64,000 bases of DNA from NCBI RefSeq assembly GCF_042660705.1, contig NZ_JBHSUQ010000001.1. One strand, 5' to 3'. Made by a program: the position numbers and the translations under genes. This DNA is from Undibacterium_A arcticum (GTDB taxonomy: Bacteria; Pseudomonadota; Gammaproteobacteria; Burkholderiales; Burkholderiaceae_D). The notes beneath the pieces were generated by a model. That model was given only the letters and a program-made list of their open reading frames with translations. It ran no database searches and was not told the origin of the DNA. Below are positions 41,160 through 51,453 of the stretch, piece by piece (position 1 is the first letter of the stretch; every line of letters begins with the position of its first letter).

Positions 41160-42599
41160 ATGGATATAACTGCCGACAAGCGGATGCCGGATTCCGGCCA
41201 CAGCACTGGCCCATCGAAACCGTATGACCCGGCATACGATCCGCTAGCTTCCGACAGTCCCGGGGAAGGACGGGATTATGCGCCGACGTACTGGATCGGC
41301 ACCGCCGGCGAACCGCCCTCGGACGATGGCCCTATCACGCATGATATTGACGTGGATGTTGCCATCATCGGCTCGGGTTTCACCGGCCTGACCTGTGCGA
41401 TTTCCTGGCGCAGGAACATGGGATCAAGGCTACCGTGCTGGAGGCCAACCGGGTCAGTTGGGGCTGCAGTACCCGCAATGGCGGACAGGCCCAATGCAAT
41501 TCCGGACGTCTCAAGCGTTCGCAATGGATTGAGCGCTATGGCCTGGACACCGCGCTCAAGCTGCACGCGGAAATGTGCGACGCCATGGATACTTTCAAGG
41601 GGCTGATCAAGGACATCGATTGCGATCCGCAGCCCGGCGGTCACTTGTATATTGCGCATCGCGCAAAAGTCATGCCGGCACTGGAAAAAGAAGCCAAGCT
41701 GCTGCGCGAAGTGTTCCACTACGATGCGCGCATTCTCGATGCCGATACCGTCAAGCGTGAATACGTCGACGACAAAGAAGCGATGGGCGCAATGCATGAG
41801 CCGGAAGGTATCGGCATCCATGCCGGCAAGCTGGCGTTCGGCTACCTCAGGAAAGCCCGTGCGTTGGGTGCCAAGGTGCATCCGTCAAGCCCGGTACTAG
41901 GCTGGGAAACCCGCAATGGGGTGCACTATCTCAAGACTCCCGGCGGCATAGTGCGTGCTCGCGCGGTGGCGGTTGCCACTGGCGGCTATACATCGCAAGG
42001 CTTGCATCCCGAGCTCAAGAATCGTCTGTTGCCGATCCTGTCGAATTCCATCGTTACCCGGCCACTCACCGCAGCCGAGCGGGCTGCCTGCAATTTCCGT
42101 ACTACCCAGGTGATCACGGATACCCGCGTGCTGCGGCATTACTATCGCCTGATGCCCGACGGACGGGTGCAGATCGGCAGTCGCAGCGCCATCACCGGCA
42201 ATGATGCGCCACAAAAAAAAATATGAAAATTTCTTGATTGGCGACTTGCATCGCAAGTTTCCAGCACTGGCAGGAATCGCAATTGATTATTCCTGGTGGG
42301 GCTGGGTTGACGTCAGTCACGACATGATGCCGCGTATTGTGCAACCTGATCCAATGCAAACGATCTTTTATGCACTTGGCTATGGCGGCAATGGCGTGAT
42401 GTACTCGGCCCAGGCTGGACGCCGCATGGCGCAGCGCATCGCTGGAGACAAGGGGGTCCCCGAATTGCCAATTTTCGGTTCCAGGCTGCCTTTTCCTAAC
42501 GTACTCGAAATGGTCGAATCACAAGCTTTCGCTCCGTTTCGTCGTTTGGGACAGAGTGTCCTGTATCGCTGGTATCACCTGAAAGACGAGGTGTTGTAA
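41160..42599 (+). CDS. tauY: FAD-dependent oxidoreductase, probable taurine dehydrogenase large subunit (two frameshifts)
   Basis: A DAO-family flavoprotein of about 480 residues. The dinucleotide-binding motif is VDVAIIGSGFTGL (about residue 66), followed by STRNGGQAQCNSGRLKR and, near the C-terminus, FYALGYGGNGVMYSAQAGRR. Two breaks: about 41408, where one missing base turns IFLAQEHGIKATVLEANR out of frame, and about 42213, where a run of nine A should be eight (repaired QKKYENFLIGDL). Relatives such as gamma-glutamylputrescine oxidase share the fold, so the taurine assignment rests on the neighbouring xsc, tauX and tauABC. It starts 38 bp after tauX. Confidence 0.75.
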
Positions 42600-42669
42600 T
42601 TGCAATAAAGCTCTCCGGCCAATCGTAGTCGGACTGAAGCTCAACAATAAAAACTAGTGGCATAAGCTG

Positions 42670-42686
42670 ACAAATAATTTATTTGT
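42670..42686. promoter_or_regulatory. Palindrome upstream of tauA
   Basis: ACAAATAATTTATTTGT is a perfect 8+1+8 inverted repeat ending 22 bp before the tauA ATG. It could be an operator or a small hairpin in the leader. It does not contain the GTACCATTTT motif of the xsc and tauX promoters. Confidence 0.4.
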
Positions 42687-42708
42687 ATAACAACTAGATG
42701 GAGACGCA

Positions 42709-43740
42709 ATGAACAACTATATGAACACAATCAAACGGGTAGTGGGCTCAACTTTGGCGCTGGGTATCATGACCGCCGCAAGCGGCACATGGGCGCAACA
42801 GAAAGAGGTCACTATCGCCTATCAAGCCATTAATGGCCCTTTCATTGCGGCTATTGATAGCGGCGACATCGAGAAGGCGACCGGCTACAAGATCAACTGG
42901 CGCAAATTCGATTCTGGCGCAAAAGTGGCTACCGGTCTGGCATCAGGCGATGTGCAAGTCGCCGTCATTGGTTCCAGTCCGCTCTCTGCAGCGGTGAGTC
43001 GCGGTGTCGACGTGCAATTGTTCTGGGTGCTGGACGATATCAACGAAGCCGAGGCATTGATTGTTCGCAATGGCGCCGGGATCAACAAGCCGGCGGATTT
43101 GAAAGGCAAGAAGATTGGCGTTCCTTTTGCATCCACCACGCACTTTCACACCATGTTCTTTCTCGACCTGTCGGGTATCAAACCGAGCGAAGTGAAGTTG
43201 TTGAATTTGCAGCCTAACCAGATCTCGGCGGCCTGGGAGCGTGGCGATATCGATGCGGCCTATGTATGGGATCCTGCTCTGAGCAAGTTGAAGCAGAGCG
43301 GCAAGGTGATGGTCACCTCGGGAGAACTCAGCAAAAAAGGCAAAGCGACATTCGACGGCATAGCGGCAGACCGTAAATGGGCCGAGGCAAACTCGGATTT
43401 CATGGTCAAGTTTGTGAAGATCGCGGCGGCTGCGGATGCCGATTACAAGGCCAATCCGGCGAGCTGGACCGTCGATTCAAAACAAGTGAAGGCGAATGTC
43501 AAACTGACCGGTGCTGAAGCCAAGGACGTCGCCGCCTCGGTTGCCTTGTACGGCTACCCAAGTATTCAGGAGCAAGTATCTGCAGCCTGGCTCGGCGGTG
43601 GTACTAACGGCGGCGTTGCAAAAGCATTGAAAGCGACGGCGGAATTCTTGAAGGGCGAGGGGAAAATCGACGCCGTAGCGCCAGATTATGGGAAATACGT
43701 GACTTCCAAGTATGCGGAAGCAGCAATGAAATTGAAGTGA
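42709..43740 (+). CDS. tauA: Taurine ABC transporter substrate-binding protein
   Basis: A 343-residue periplasmic protein of the TauA/SsuA family. A signal peptide ends at TWAQ (about residue 29), followed by EVTIAYQAINGPFIAAIDSG, GLASGDVQVAVIGSSPLSAA and GKKIGVPFASTTHFH. It lies 109 bp after tauY and before the ATPase and permease genes of the same system. TGGAGA stands before the ATG. Confidence 0.92.
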   Translation: MNNYMNTIKRVVGSTLALGIMTAASGTWAQQKEVTIAYQAINGPFIAAIDSGDIEKATGYKINWRKFDSGAKVATGLASGDVQVAVIGSSPLSAAVSRGVDVQLFWVLDDINEAEALIVRNGAGINKPADLKGKKIGVPFASTTHFHTMFFLDLSGIKPSEVKLLNLQPNQISAAWERGDIDAAYVWDPALSKLKQSGKVMVTSGELSKKGKATFDGIAADRKWAEANSDFMVKFVKIAAAADADYKANPASWTVDSKQVKANVKLTGAEAKDVAASVALYGYPSIQEQVSAAWLGGGTNGGVAKALKATAEFLKGEGKIDAVAPDYGKYVTSKYAEAAMKLK

Positions 43741-43829
43741 CGTAAGTAAGCGCCACGCTGCGGATTGTGTTGCCTCCAGTCGGAGGTCGGCACTATCCGC
43801 AGTTGCTGATAAGAATACGAGGAAAGATC

Positions 43830-44645
43830 ATGGAAAATATGTATGTAAAAACGTCAGTGTCATTTATCCGGGAAAGACCGCAGGGGAGCGAATCCATGCA
43901 TTGGATAATATCAACCTGACGATAAATAGCGGTGACTTCGTCGTGGCCTTGGGCGCATCCGGTTGCGGCAAGACGACGCTGCTGAGCTTGATGGCGGGTT
44001 TCATTTCTCCATCGAAAGGCGAAATGCTGCTCGGTGACCACAAGGTGGAGGGGCCGGGGTCCGATCGCGGCGTAGTTTTTCAAAAGCATGCACTGCTGCC
44101 CTGGTTGAACGTGATGGAAAATGCCGAATTCGGCCTGAAATTACAAGGCGTGGCGAAACAAAAACGGCGTGAAATCGCCGCCAAAAACCTGGCACTGGTC
44201 GGCTTGCAGGACTTTCATGACAACATGATTTATCAACTCTCTGGTGGTATGCAGCAGCGGGTTGGTATCGCGCGCGCCTTGACCTGCGGACCGGCGATGT
44301 TGTTGATGGATGAGCCGATGGCAGCGCTGGATGCGCTCACGCGCGAAACGATCCAGGAATTGCTGCTCGATATCTGGAAGAAAACGCAGACCATGTTTCT
44401 TCATTACGCACAGCGTAGACGAAGCATTGTTCCTGGCAAATCGCTTGATCGTGATGTCGCCGCGCCCTGGCCGCATTACCCATACCTACGAGCTTGATTT
44501 CAACAAACGCTACCTTGAGCACCGCAATGCGCGCGCCATCAAATCCAGCCCGGATTTCATCGAAATGCGGGAAACGGTGTTGAACATCATCTACGGTGAT
44601 GAGCGTGGCGGTTCATCCCACGCGATAGGGGGCGGCCATGTCTAA
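43830..44645 (+). CDS. tauB: Taurine ABC transporter ATP-binding protein (two frameshifts)
   Basis: An ATPase of about 271 residues. Walker A is GASGCGKTTLL, the signature LSGGMQQRVGIARAL and Walker B MLLMDEPMAALD. Break 1 is near 43850: after ATGTATGTAAAAACGTC one added A restores VKNVSVIYPGKTAGERIHALD. Break 2 is near 44398: one extra T in ATGTTTCTTC, with the repaired reading TMFFITHSVDEALFLANRL. The start is the ATG after GAGGA. The end overlaps the tauC start by 8 bp. Confidence 0.9.
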
Positions 44646-45504
44646 TCAAAAAGTCAGCAAGGCAAAGCAGAAGGGCCTGTTGGCCAATATGTTCGCTCAG
44701 AAGGCGGCAAAACCCGGCGAAGCCTTTGGTGCGCCCGGACAGGGGAGTGCAAAGACCATTGCAACAGCGACCGTCATTACCCTGTTTTTGCTGTGGTTCG
44801 TGGTCACCGCAACCGGCCTGGTGAAACCGCTATTTTTGCCGTCGCCCAAAGCGGTATTCGACAAGTTCATTCTGGTGTCCACAGTGGGATTCGGTGGCTC
44901 GACCCTGCTGGAACATACCACCACCAGCCTGTCGCGCGTGTTCGGCGCATTTGCTCTGGCGTGTATTTTTGCCATCCCGATTGGTATCCTGATGGGCGTT
45001 AGTCGGGTTGCGCGCGGCCTGTTCGACCCACCGATTGAGTTCTATCGTCCGTTACCGCCATTGGCTTATTTGCCGCTGGTGATCATCTGGTTCGGGATTG
45101 GCGAATTCTCCAAGGTATATCTGATTTTTCTGGCGATTTTTGCCCCGCTGGCGATCGCCGCGCGCTCTGGTGTTCGTTCAGTGTCGATCGAGCAGATTCA
45201 TGCTGCTTACTCGATGGGCGCGACACGGATACAAGTAATTACACAAGTGATCCTGAAAGCCGCCGTGCCGGAGATTTTCACCGGGATGCGGATCGGAATC
45301 GGTGTCGGCTGGACTACCCTGGTCGCTAGTGAAATGGTCGCCGCTACCCGCGGTCTGGGCTACATGGTGCTGAGTGCGTCAGAATTCCTGGCCAGTGATG
45401 TCGTCATCATGGGGATTATTGTGATCGGCTTTTTCGCCTTCATTTTCGATCTCCTGATGCGCTATCTGGAACGAGTCCTGGTGCCATGGAAAGGCAAAGT
45501 CTAG
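44638..45504 (+). CDS. tauC: Taurine ABC transporter permease
   Basis: A 288-residue inner-membrane protein of the TauC/SsuC family with about six transmembrane helices. The EAA loop reads QIHAAYSMGATRIQVITQVI, and the N-terminal half has YRPLPPLAYLPLVIIWFGIG, both typical. The ATG overlaps the tauB stop region by 8 bp, indicating translational coupling. The N-terminal 40 residues are hydrophilic and Lys/Ala-rich, somewhat longer than in E. coli TauC. Confidence 0.94.
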   Translation: MSNQKVSKAKQKGLLANMFAQKAAKPGEAFGAPGQGSAKTIATATVITLFLLWFVVTATGLVKPLFLPSPKAVFDKFILVSTVGFGGSTLLEHTTTSLSRVFGAFALACIFAIPIGILMGVSRVARGLFDPPIEFYRPLPPLAYLPLVIIWFGIGEFSKVYLIFLAIFAPLAIAARSGVRSVSIEQIHAAYSMGATRIQVITQVILKAAVPEIFTGMRIGIGVGWTTLVASEMVAATRGLGYMVLSASEFLASDVVIMGIIVIGFFAFIFDLLMRYLERVLVPWKGKV

Positions 45505-45512
45505 CACTGCAT

Positions 45513-45556
45513 GGAAGGGTGATCCGGATAGCTCCGCTGTCACGGATCCCCCTTCC
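45513..45556. other. Hairpin after tauC and gene-free spacer
   Basis: Arms 45513-45526 and 45543-45556 pair at 13 of 14 positions (GGAAGGGTGATCCG). No T run follows, so it is not a standard terminator; it may stabilise the tau transcript end. The remaining spacer to 45839 shows no supported gene. Confidence 0.4.
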
Positions 45557-45839
45557 GATCTACTCGAAGGAGCAGGCTTTGTCCGGCTTCTTCGAGTTTC
45601 TGATGTCTACCTGAATATCCTCCGTTGGAAGTGGTATGACCTGCACCTTCGTCCAGTACGAAGAGCGCAGGGTGAGAGTGCGTCTGTCGCTCCTATCAAG
45701 TGTGATCTGGTGGGGCCGGCACAGGTGCGCCTGTTCCGCATGCATGTTCATGCATAGTCGCTGGTAACAAATACAGCATAGAAAATCAGTGGGTAAAAGC
45801 AAAAATCACGACCCGTAATCAAACGAGACGAGACTGAAA

Positions 45840-47277
45840 ATGATTAATGAACTAGATAATTCCTGTGGTTTGCAGCACACGCTAAAGCAACGTCACATGA
45901 CGATGATTGCGCTGGGTGGGGTGATTGGAGCCGGGTTGTTTGTCGGTAGCGGCGTGGTTGCAAAATCCGCAGGGCCCGCAGTGATCCTGTCGTTTCTTTT
46001 GACCGGTGGCCTGATCGTCTTGATCATGCGCATGCTGGGCGAGATGGCAACATCGTTGCCCGCCGTCGGTTCCTTTTACGAATATGCACGACTGGCTTTC
46101 GAAGATCGGCCTAAGGTTTCCCAGTTTCTTGGTTTCATGAGCGGCTGGATGTACTGGTACTTTTGGGTAGTGGTGGTTGCGCTGGAAGCGATCGCCGGCG
46201 CGAAACTGATCAATTTCTGGCTGCCGGATGTCGCACCATGGATCATCAGTCTGGTTCTGCTGGTCGCCATGACCTTGCTGAATATGTTTTCCGTGAAATC
46301 ATTCGGCGAATTTGAATTCTGGTTCGCCTCCATTAAAGTCGTCGCGATTGTCATTTTCCTGGCGTTGGGCGCCTTGTTTTTAACCGGCATGTTGCACCAT
46401 ACTCCCGCAAGCCTGGGACACTTCCTGACGCATGGCGGCTTCATGCCGAACGGTTGGGGGCCCGTTCTCAGTGGCGCCGTGGCCGCTACCGCATTTTATT
46501 CCGGTGCCGAAATCGTGACCATCGCCGCAGCAGAAACCGCCGATCCGGCAAAGGCCGTCGCCCGCGCTACCAGCTCGGTCATTTCACGCGTGCTGTTGTT
46601 TTATGTGGGTTCCCTGTTTTTTGTGGTGTGTATTGTGCCTTGGAACTCATCCGACATTGCGACGCCATTCGTGAGTGCTTTGGAAGGGATGGGGATTCCG
46701 TATGCTGCACATATCATGAACGCGATCATTGTGACCGCGGTTTTGTCTGCACTGAACTCCAGTCTGTATGCATCATCCCGCATGATATTTGCATTGACCC
46801 GTCGTGGCGATGCGCCGACCGCCCTGGTGAAGTTGAGCAAATGGCGTGCCGGTACGTGCCATTCTGTTTAGCACGCTGTTTGCGTACGCAGCGATCGCGG
46901 TGTCATACGTGTCTGCTGACGTGGTGTTTCCATTCATCGTCAATTCATACGGCACGTTCATTTTGTTTGTCTACCTCTTGATTGCGATCTCGCAACTGCG
47001 CATTCGCGCCCGTCTGGAGCGTGAACACCCTGAGCGCATCAAGGTACGGATGTGGCTGTTTCCCTACCTTACTTATTTCGCGATTATCGCCATGCTGGTC
47101 ATCCTGGCTGCAATGGGTTTTTCAGCCGAGCCGGAGCAGCGGCTATCGCTCTGGTTCGGTCTGGCCAGCCTGGTCTTGCTGGTAGTGCTGTATTTCGTCA
47201 AGCAATCGTTTGGTCGAAATAAGGAACGCCCTTTTTCCAGCGATGAACAATATTTGACGACGACGCAGCAATATTGA
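45840..47277 (+). CDS. Amino acid permease, APC family (one frameshift)
   Basis: A transporter of about 480 residues with around 12 hydrophobic helices. The N-terminus HTLKQRHMTMIALGGVIGAG and the following LFVGSGVVAKSAGP are the amino acid permease signature of the GabP/AnsP/ProY group. The frame changes near 46845, within a loop: LVKLSK continues as GVPVRAILFSTLFAYAAIA, a normal APC helix. The substrate cannot be read. It may supply an amino acid or taurine-derived amine, given its place after tauABC, or be unrelated. Confidence 0.88.
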
Positions 47278-47499
47278 AAAAAATTATCGCAGAACCCAGG
47301 CCATCCGCAGCGTCGCAACCTGTTAGCGGGTGGCGCTACGGCAGCGGCCGCAGCCGGGCTTGGCGGGTTCTGATCTGGGGCGCTAGGCCTCAGAATGTTG
47401 CTGTCATCCCGGTCAGTCCCGTCAGCGATGGCAGGTACGGCGGCTCATGCCCAAGGCATCATCGAGCAAATAGGGTATGTGCGGCGGCGTTGGGTGATC

Positions 47500-47990
47500 C
47501 GGGAAACTACAATAATTTGCCGGCGATCGCCGCAACCACGGTCGCCGGCAAAGGCGATGCGGTGGTGTCGCAGGTGATCGGGACGATGACTGCGATCAAG
47601 GAAGTTCGCGCAAGATAGCCGACATCATTGCCGCCATGGACGATGTCGCATTTCAAACCAATATCCTCGCCCTGAATCCAGCGGTCGAAGCGGCGCGGCC
47701 GCTGAGCAGGGGCGCGGTTTTGCGGTGGTGGCCAGCGAGGTGCGAAATCTGGCTCGGCGCGGTGCTGCCGCTGCCAAGGAAATCCAATCATTGATCGAGG
47801 ACTCGGTGCAGAAAGGGGATGCGGGCAATCAGTGGGTGGATACCGCAGGCCGCACCATGAGCGAAATTATCAGTTCGATCGAGCGCGTTACCACAATCAT
47901 GAGTACCATCACGCAGGCCAGTCGCAAGCAGAGCACACGCATCAGCGAGGTCAATCGCGTCATCTGCCAGCCGGCGCCCACCGGATGATC
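47500..47990 (+). pseudogene. Remnant of a methyl-accepting chemotaxis protein
   Basis: The signalling tip of a chemoreceptor can be followed across several frames: SSRKIADIIAAMDD, VAFQTNILALNPAVEAAR, then FAVVASEVRNLARR (about 47720-47760) and AAAAKEIQSLIEDSV. At least two frame changes (about 47615 and 47700) and a substituted LALNPAVEAA (Ala to Pro) occur, and no sensory domain or intact N-terminus precedes it. The 3' end runs into the rearranged region beside the IS remnant. I call it a decayed gene fragment. Confidence 0.75.
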
Positions 47991-48081
47991 GCTTCTGCGC
48001 TGATCGAATTGCGTGGAAAGTTCAGTTCGCGCGGCAGCCTGGCAGCCGTTTGCAAAACCAGTTTCCATGGCGGCACCGACT

Positions 48082-48252
48082 GGGGTTATCGTACTTTTGG
48101 TGCAGATTGATACGGAGCGTGACAAAAACCTTTGTGCAACAACGAGTTACACATCACCGCAGCCTAAAATTCTGTGCAAACTGTAAGTGGTTGATTCGCC
48201 GATTGATTTCTTATCTAACCATATCAATCTGCACCAAAAGTACGATTACCCC
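48082..48252. repeat. 31-bp inverted repeat at an IS junction
   Basis: The segment 48082-48112 reappears as its reverse complement at 48222-48252 with one mismatch; its core is CAATCTGCACCAAAAGTACG. The right arm ends exactly where similarity to the IS6-type element at 57.7 kb begins. The enclosed 109 bp match nothing I recognise. Confidence 0.7.
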
Positions 48253-48613
48253 TATCAAGGTGTTCCAGAGAAAATCACCATCGACAAGAGCGGGGCCAAT
48301 ACAGCAGCGATCGAGGGTTACAACACTGAAGGCAATCCGGAAATTGAACTCCGCCAGATCAAGTATCTGAATAATATCGTTGAGCAAGATCATCGAGCAG
48401 TCAAGCGCATCATAAGGCCGATGCTCGGTTTTAAATCTTCTCGGTCGGCCAAAAATACCTTGGCTGGCATCGAAATCATGCACATGATTCGCAAGAGCCA
48501 ATTGCAAGACGGCGGTGATCTTACGCCTGCTCAGCAGTTTTATGCTTTGGCTGCATAAGCGAGTTCTAAACCAGAGTTTTTGCTCGCTCCATCAAAATAT
48601 TTGCGACAGAACC
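48250..48613 (+). mobile_element. IS6-family element, 5'-truncated copy
   Basis: From CTATCAAGGTGTTCCAGAG onward this copies the 3' half of the second element at 57.7-58.1 kb. It encodes the C-terminal third of a DDE transposase (GVPEKITIDKS, LNNIVEQDHRAVKRIIRPM, ending at the TAA at 48556-48558). Its right end, ...ATATTTGCGACAGAACC, is the same as in the other copy. The N-terminal two thirds and the left end are missing, so it cannot move by itself. Confidence 0.82.
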
Positions 48614-48624
48614 ACAGCGGTATC

Positions 48625-48799
48625 GTCGGGTTACGCAGCCCATGCAGGGCGCGCACAGGCTTGCATGCCTGTGCCGTTCCGCGGGCAAGCGAAGGGAGTA
48701 TCGCCTTGCAAGGCGATACTGTTACGCAGGCGTGGGGCGATGCCCCACGAAACCCCTGCTACACCATGTCGCTTGAAACCCCGCTACACCTAACCCGAC
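48625..48799. repeat. Hairpin-rich repeat cluster
   Basis: Flanked by GTCGGGTTA and TAACCCGAC. Inside are at least three hairpins: GCACAGGC/GCCTGTGC (48653-48674), a 24-bp perfect palindrome at 48697-48720 centred on CCTTGCAAGG, and GTGGGGC-GAT-GCCCCAC (48732-48748). No gene. It looks like a composite of dispersed intergenic repeats. The rest of the gap to 48998 holds nothing I can support. Confidence 0.6.
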
Positions 48800-48998
48800 C
48801 TACGGTACTGTTCGGCATCCGTCGTGCACCGCACTCTCGCGCTGCAGGCAGCAGGTCAAGGTGTTAGTCTTAACCAGTTGGCTAGTGCGAAACTGGCAGC
48901 GCACGCTACGCGGACTATTGTTGCGATCCATTGAAGTCGCGATCGCTCAACAACATGACCTGTCAGATTAAGCCCGAACTACATCTCATGGAATTTCT

Positions 48999-49946
48999 TC
49001 AAATGTTAATTGCCTCTGCCAGTGTGCTAAGGAAAAGCTTTCCTGCAGCACTAATATGGCGACGTGAAGCGTACAACGCATAGATAGACATTGGCGGTGG
49101 TGCCCATCCGGGCGCAATGACACATAATGTGCTCCGTTCAATGTCCTCGCGACATAGCGCGAGCGGCAGACGAGCGATCCCCAGGCCAGCCAACGCTGCC
49201 TCGCGGATTACCGTGAGGTTGTCACTTGAAAAGCGAATACGGACCTCGACATCCGCATGCTGATCGTTCGGCCCGATAAAATGCCAACGTGACGTTTCGT
49301 CCAACGAGCCCCAGCCTATGGCATCCATGCCCTGCAATGCCGCGGGATTGACCGGATTGTCGGCCGCATTCACTACCGCTGGCGCCGCAACCAATACATA
49401 CGGGGAAAGTGCGAGCCGCTGCGCAATCATGTCCGAGTTGGGCAGACTCTGCGCAGATGGCAACAAAACCAAATCAAAGAGTTCTGTCAATGACTCGGCG
49501 GTACCTTTAGTCGTACTCAGAGATACACGTACGCGCGGATTTGCACGGGCAAATTCGGCCGCCACACGACCTACGATCATTGAGGTGAGCGCTATTGGAC
49601 TCGCTATACGGAGGCTACCATGGGGTTCGGCTTGATTGTCGTGCACAGCCGCTACCGCAGCGTTCATTTCAGAACGAATATATCGCCCGTGCTGATAAAG
49701 CTGTTGCCCAATCTCAGTGACTTCAAAATGACGCGAATTACGCAAGAGCAGGGCGACGCCCAATAGCGCTTCAAGCTCAGAAATGCGGCGGCTCAACCTC
49801 GATTTCGACACACCGGTACGAACGCTTGCAGCGCTGAATCCTCCTGCGTCGATTACCTCGGCAAGCAGCATCAAATCATTCGCCGCGTCGGTCAGCTTAC
49901 GCATTCGTTCGGGGCCAAATGGCAAAGTATTTACATTACGCATCAT
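48999..49946 (-). CDS. LysR-family transcriptional regulator
   Basis: About 315 residues. The N-terminal winged helix-turn-helix reads FSAASVRTGVSKSRLSRRIS, followed by the usual LEALLGVALLLRNSR. The C-terminal effector domain starts near residue 105 (HGSLRIASPIALT). Two to three Met codons are possible starts, and none has a convincing Shine-Dalgarno; the ATG at 49946 was used. It is divergent from the porin-esterase-MFS genes and, as is usual for LysR proteins, probably regulates them; the inducer is unknown. Confidence 0.88.
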   Translation of the reverse strand: MMRNVNTLPFGPERMRKLTDAANDLMLLAEVIDAGGFSAASVRTGVSKSRLSRRISELEALLGVALLLRNSRHFEVTEIGQQLYQHGRYIRSEMNAAVAAVHDNQAEPHGSLRIASPIALTSMIVGRVAAEFARANPRVRVSLSTTKGTAESLTELFDLVLLPSAQSLPNSDMIAQRLALSPYVLVAAPAVVNAADNPVNPAALQGMDAIGWGSLDETSRWHFIGPNDQHADVEVRIRFSSDNLTVIREAALAGLGIARLPLALCREDIERSTLCVIAPGWAPPPMSIYALYASRRHISAAGKLFLSTLAEAINI

Positions 49947-50289
49947 GAATCGACATGTGAAATAACCACAATTCGACCTGCTTCCAAATGCCAACATTTT
50001 CTAGAATTCAACACCATAGTTCGGCCCCTTCTTGCGGCATTGACACGCTTTCGGTTGAGCCACACAAAACTTCCGCCTTCATTCATCACCTTTTCCGATT
50101 TTACAGCAGGGTCTATCTGTAAATTCCAGTCCGGATTCTTCGAGCACTTTTCAGTGCCTGCCAGCATCCCAAAAATAAAACATTGCGTTCTGAAATTGAC
50201 GATTGCTCGCTGGACCGTATGACCACTACATTGTTGATCAGAACAAGAAGATCAGCAGGCGAACCGAACTATTCACAAATGAGAAACCC
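49947..50289. other. Divergent regulatory region (LysR / porin)
   Basis: This gap of about 340 bp holds no supported gene. It should contain both promoters and LysR sites of T-N11-A type, but no single site stands out. Confidence 0.35.
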
Positions 50290-51369
50290 ATGCCACACAG
50301 CCGCGTAACATTCATAGCAGTTTGCCTTGCGAATATCTTGGCGTCCAGCCAAGCGAATGCCCTATCGAGTACACAGGTCTATGGACTAGTTGACTTAAGC
50401 ATCTATTCACAACAGCTCAGTGGCCAGACTCGGGTTGCCGCCATAGCGAATGGCAACATGACGACCTCTTTCATTGGTGTACGAGGAGGCGAAGACTTGG
50501 GCGACGGTCTCAAGGCGTCCTTTGCCTTCGAGGGATTTTTTCGCGCCGATACAGGCGAAAGTGGCCGAGGAAATACCGATACATTCTTTCAACGTCAATC
50601 ATGGGTGGGCGTGTCGGACGACCGTTTGGGTACGCTTCGTTTAGGCCGCCTGCCGACACCAAACTGGCTCACAACCATCAAATTCGGCCCGTTTGGCGGC
50701 GCTTCTGTCACGCCATTCGTGATGCACACTTATCTGCCCAGCGCGCTCCAGCCCATGATGACAGGCAGCGGCGCCAGCGATGCATCGTGGGCCAACAGCA
50801 TCGGCTATATCTCGCCGAGATGGTCTGGCTTTACGGGCATGGCGGTTTATGCGCTGAGTGAAGGCAGCGCTAACGGCAAGCGCCTCGGCGCCAGCCTTGG
50901 CTATGATGCCGGCCCTCTGGCGGCATCCATTGCATTTGAAAAGCTAAGCCAAATGTCATTGCCATTCGGCGCACCTGTTGCCCCGCTTATTACGGCAGCC
51001 CGGCCAAGCTTTGCCGCGACCGATGACAGTACGGTACAGGCTGCCATCTCGTACGATTTCACGCTGCTCAAGCTGTTTGGGCAGCTGGCTCAAACCAAGC
51101 TGCAAAATGCCGGATCCTCGGAAATCAAGCTCGTGACCTCCCAGTTCGGTGTCTCGGCCCCCGTTGGTGCGGGCAAGGTAATGGTGTCCTGGGCGCACAC
51201 TAAAAAGCAGCAAACCGCTACAGATGATCTCCGGCGTGACACGCTATCTGTTGGATACGACTACAACTTATCCAAGCACACAGACATCTATGCCGTCTAC
51301 CTGAACGACAAAGTGACCAATCTCAATCGAGGCAATGGCCTGGCAGTCGGGTTGCGCCATACCTTTTAG
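50290..51369 (+). CDS. Gram-negative porin (Burkholderia type)
   Basis: A 359-residue outer-membrane beta-barrel. A signal peptide ends near QANA; then SSTQVYGLVDLSIYS starts the first strand, FIGVRGGEDLGDGLKASFAF is the conserved strand pair of betaproteobacterial porins, and the C-terminus is VGLRHTF with the terminal Phe required for assembly. It is somewhat shorter than most relatives. The start was moved to the ATG that directly begins the signal peptide. First gene of a plus-strand set with an esterase and an MFS transporter. Confidence 0.9.
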   Translation: MPHSRVTFIAVCLANILASSQANALSSTQVYGLVDLSIYSQQLSGQTRVAAIANGNMTTSFIGVRGGEDLGDGLKASFAFEGFFRADTGESGRGNTDTFFQRQSWVGVSDDRLGTLRLGRLPTPNWLTTIKFGPFGGASVTPFVMHTYLPSALQPMMTGSGASDASWANSIGYISPRWSGFTGMAVYALSEGSANGKRLGASLGYDAGPLAASIAFEKLSQMSLPFGAPVAPLITAARPSFAATDDSTVQAAISYDFTLLKLFGQLAQTKLQNAGSSEIKLVTSQFGVSAPVGAGKVMVSWAHTKKQQTATDDLRRDTLSVGYDYNLSKHTDIYAVYLNDKVTNLNRGNGLAVGLRHTF

Positions 51370-51453
51370 CATTAACTAAAACCGCCAGATCTGAGGCGCC
51401 TGTATTTCCAGTGCCAGGCGGCCACTTGCAATTGCACACTCAACTACAAACGT

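Noticed and set aside
45560..45802. An 80-codon minus-strand frame between tauC and the amino acid permease
   Set aside because: No ribosome-binding site, no recognised family, and composition unlike the neighbouring genes.
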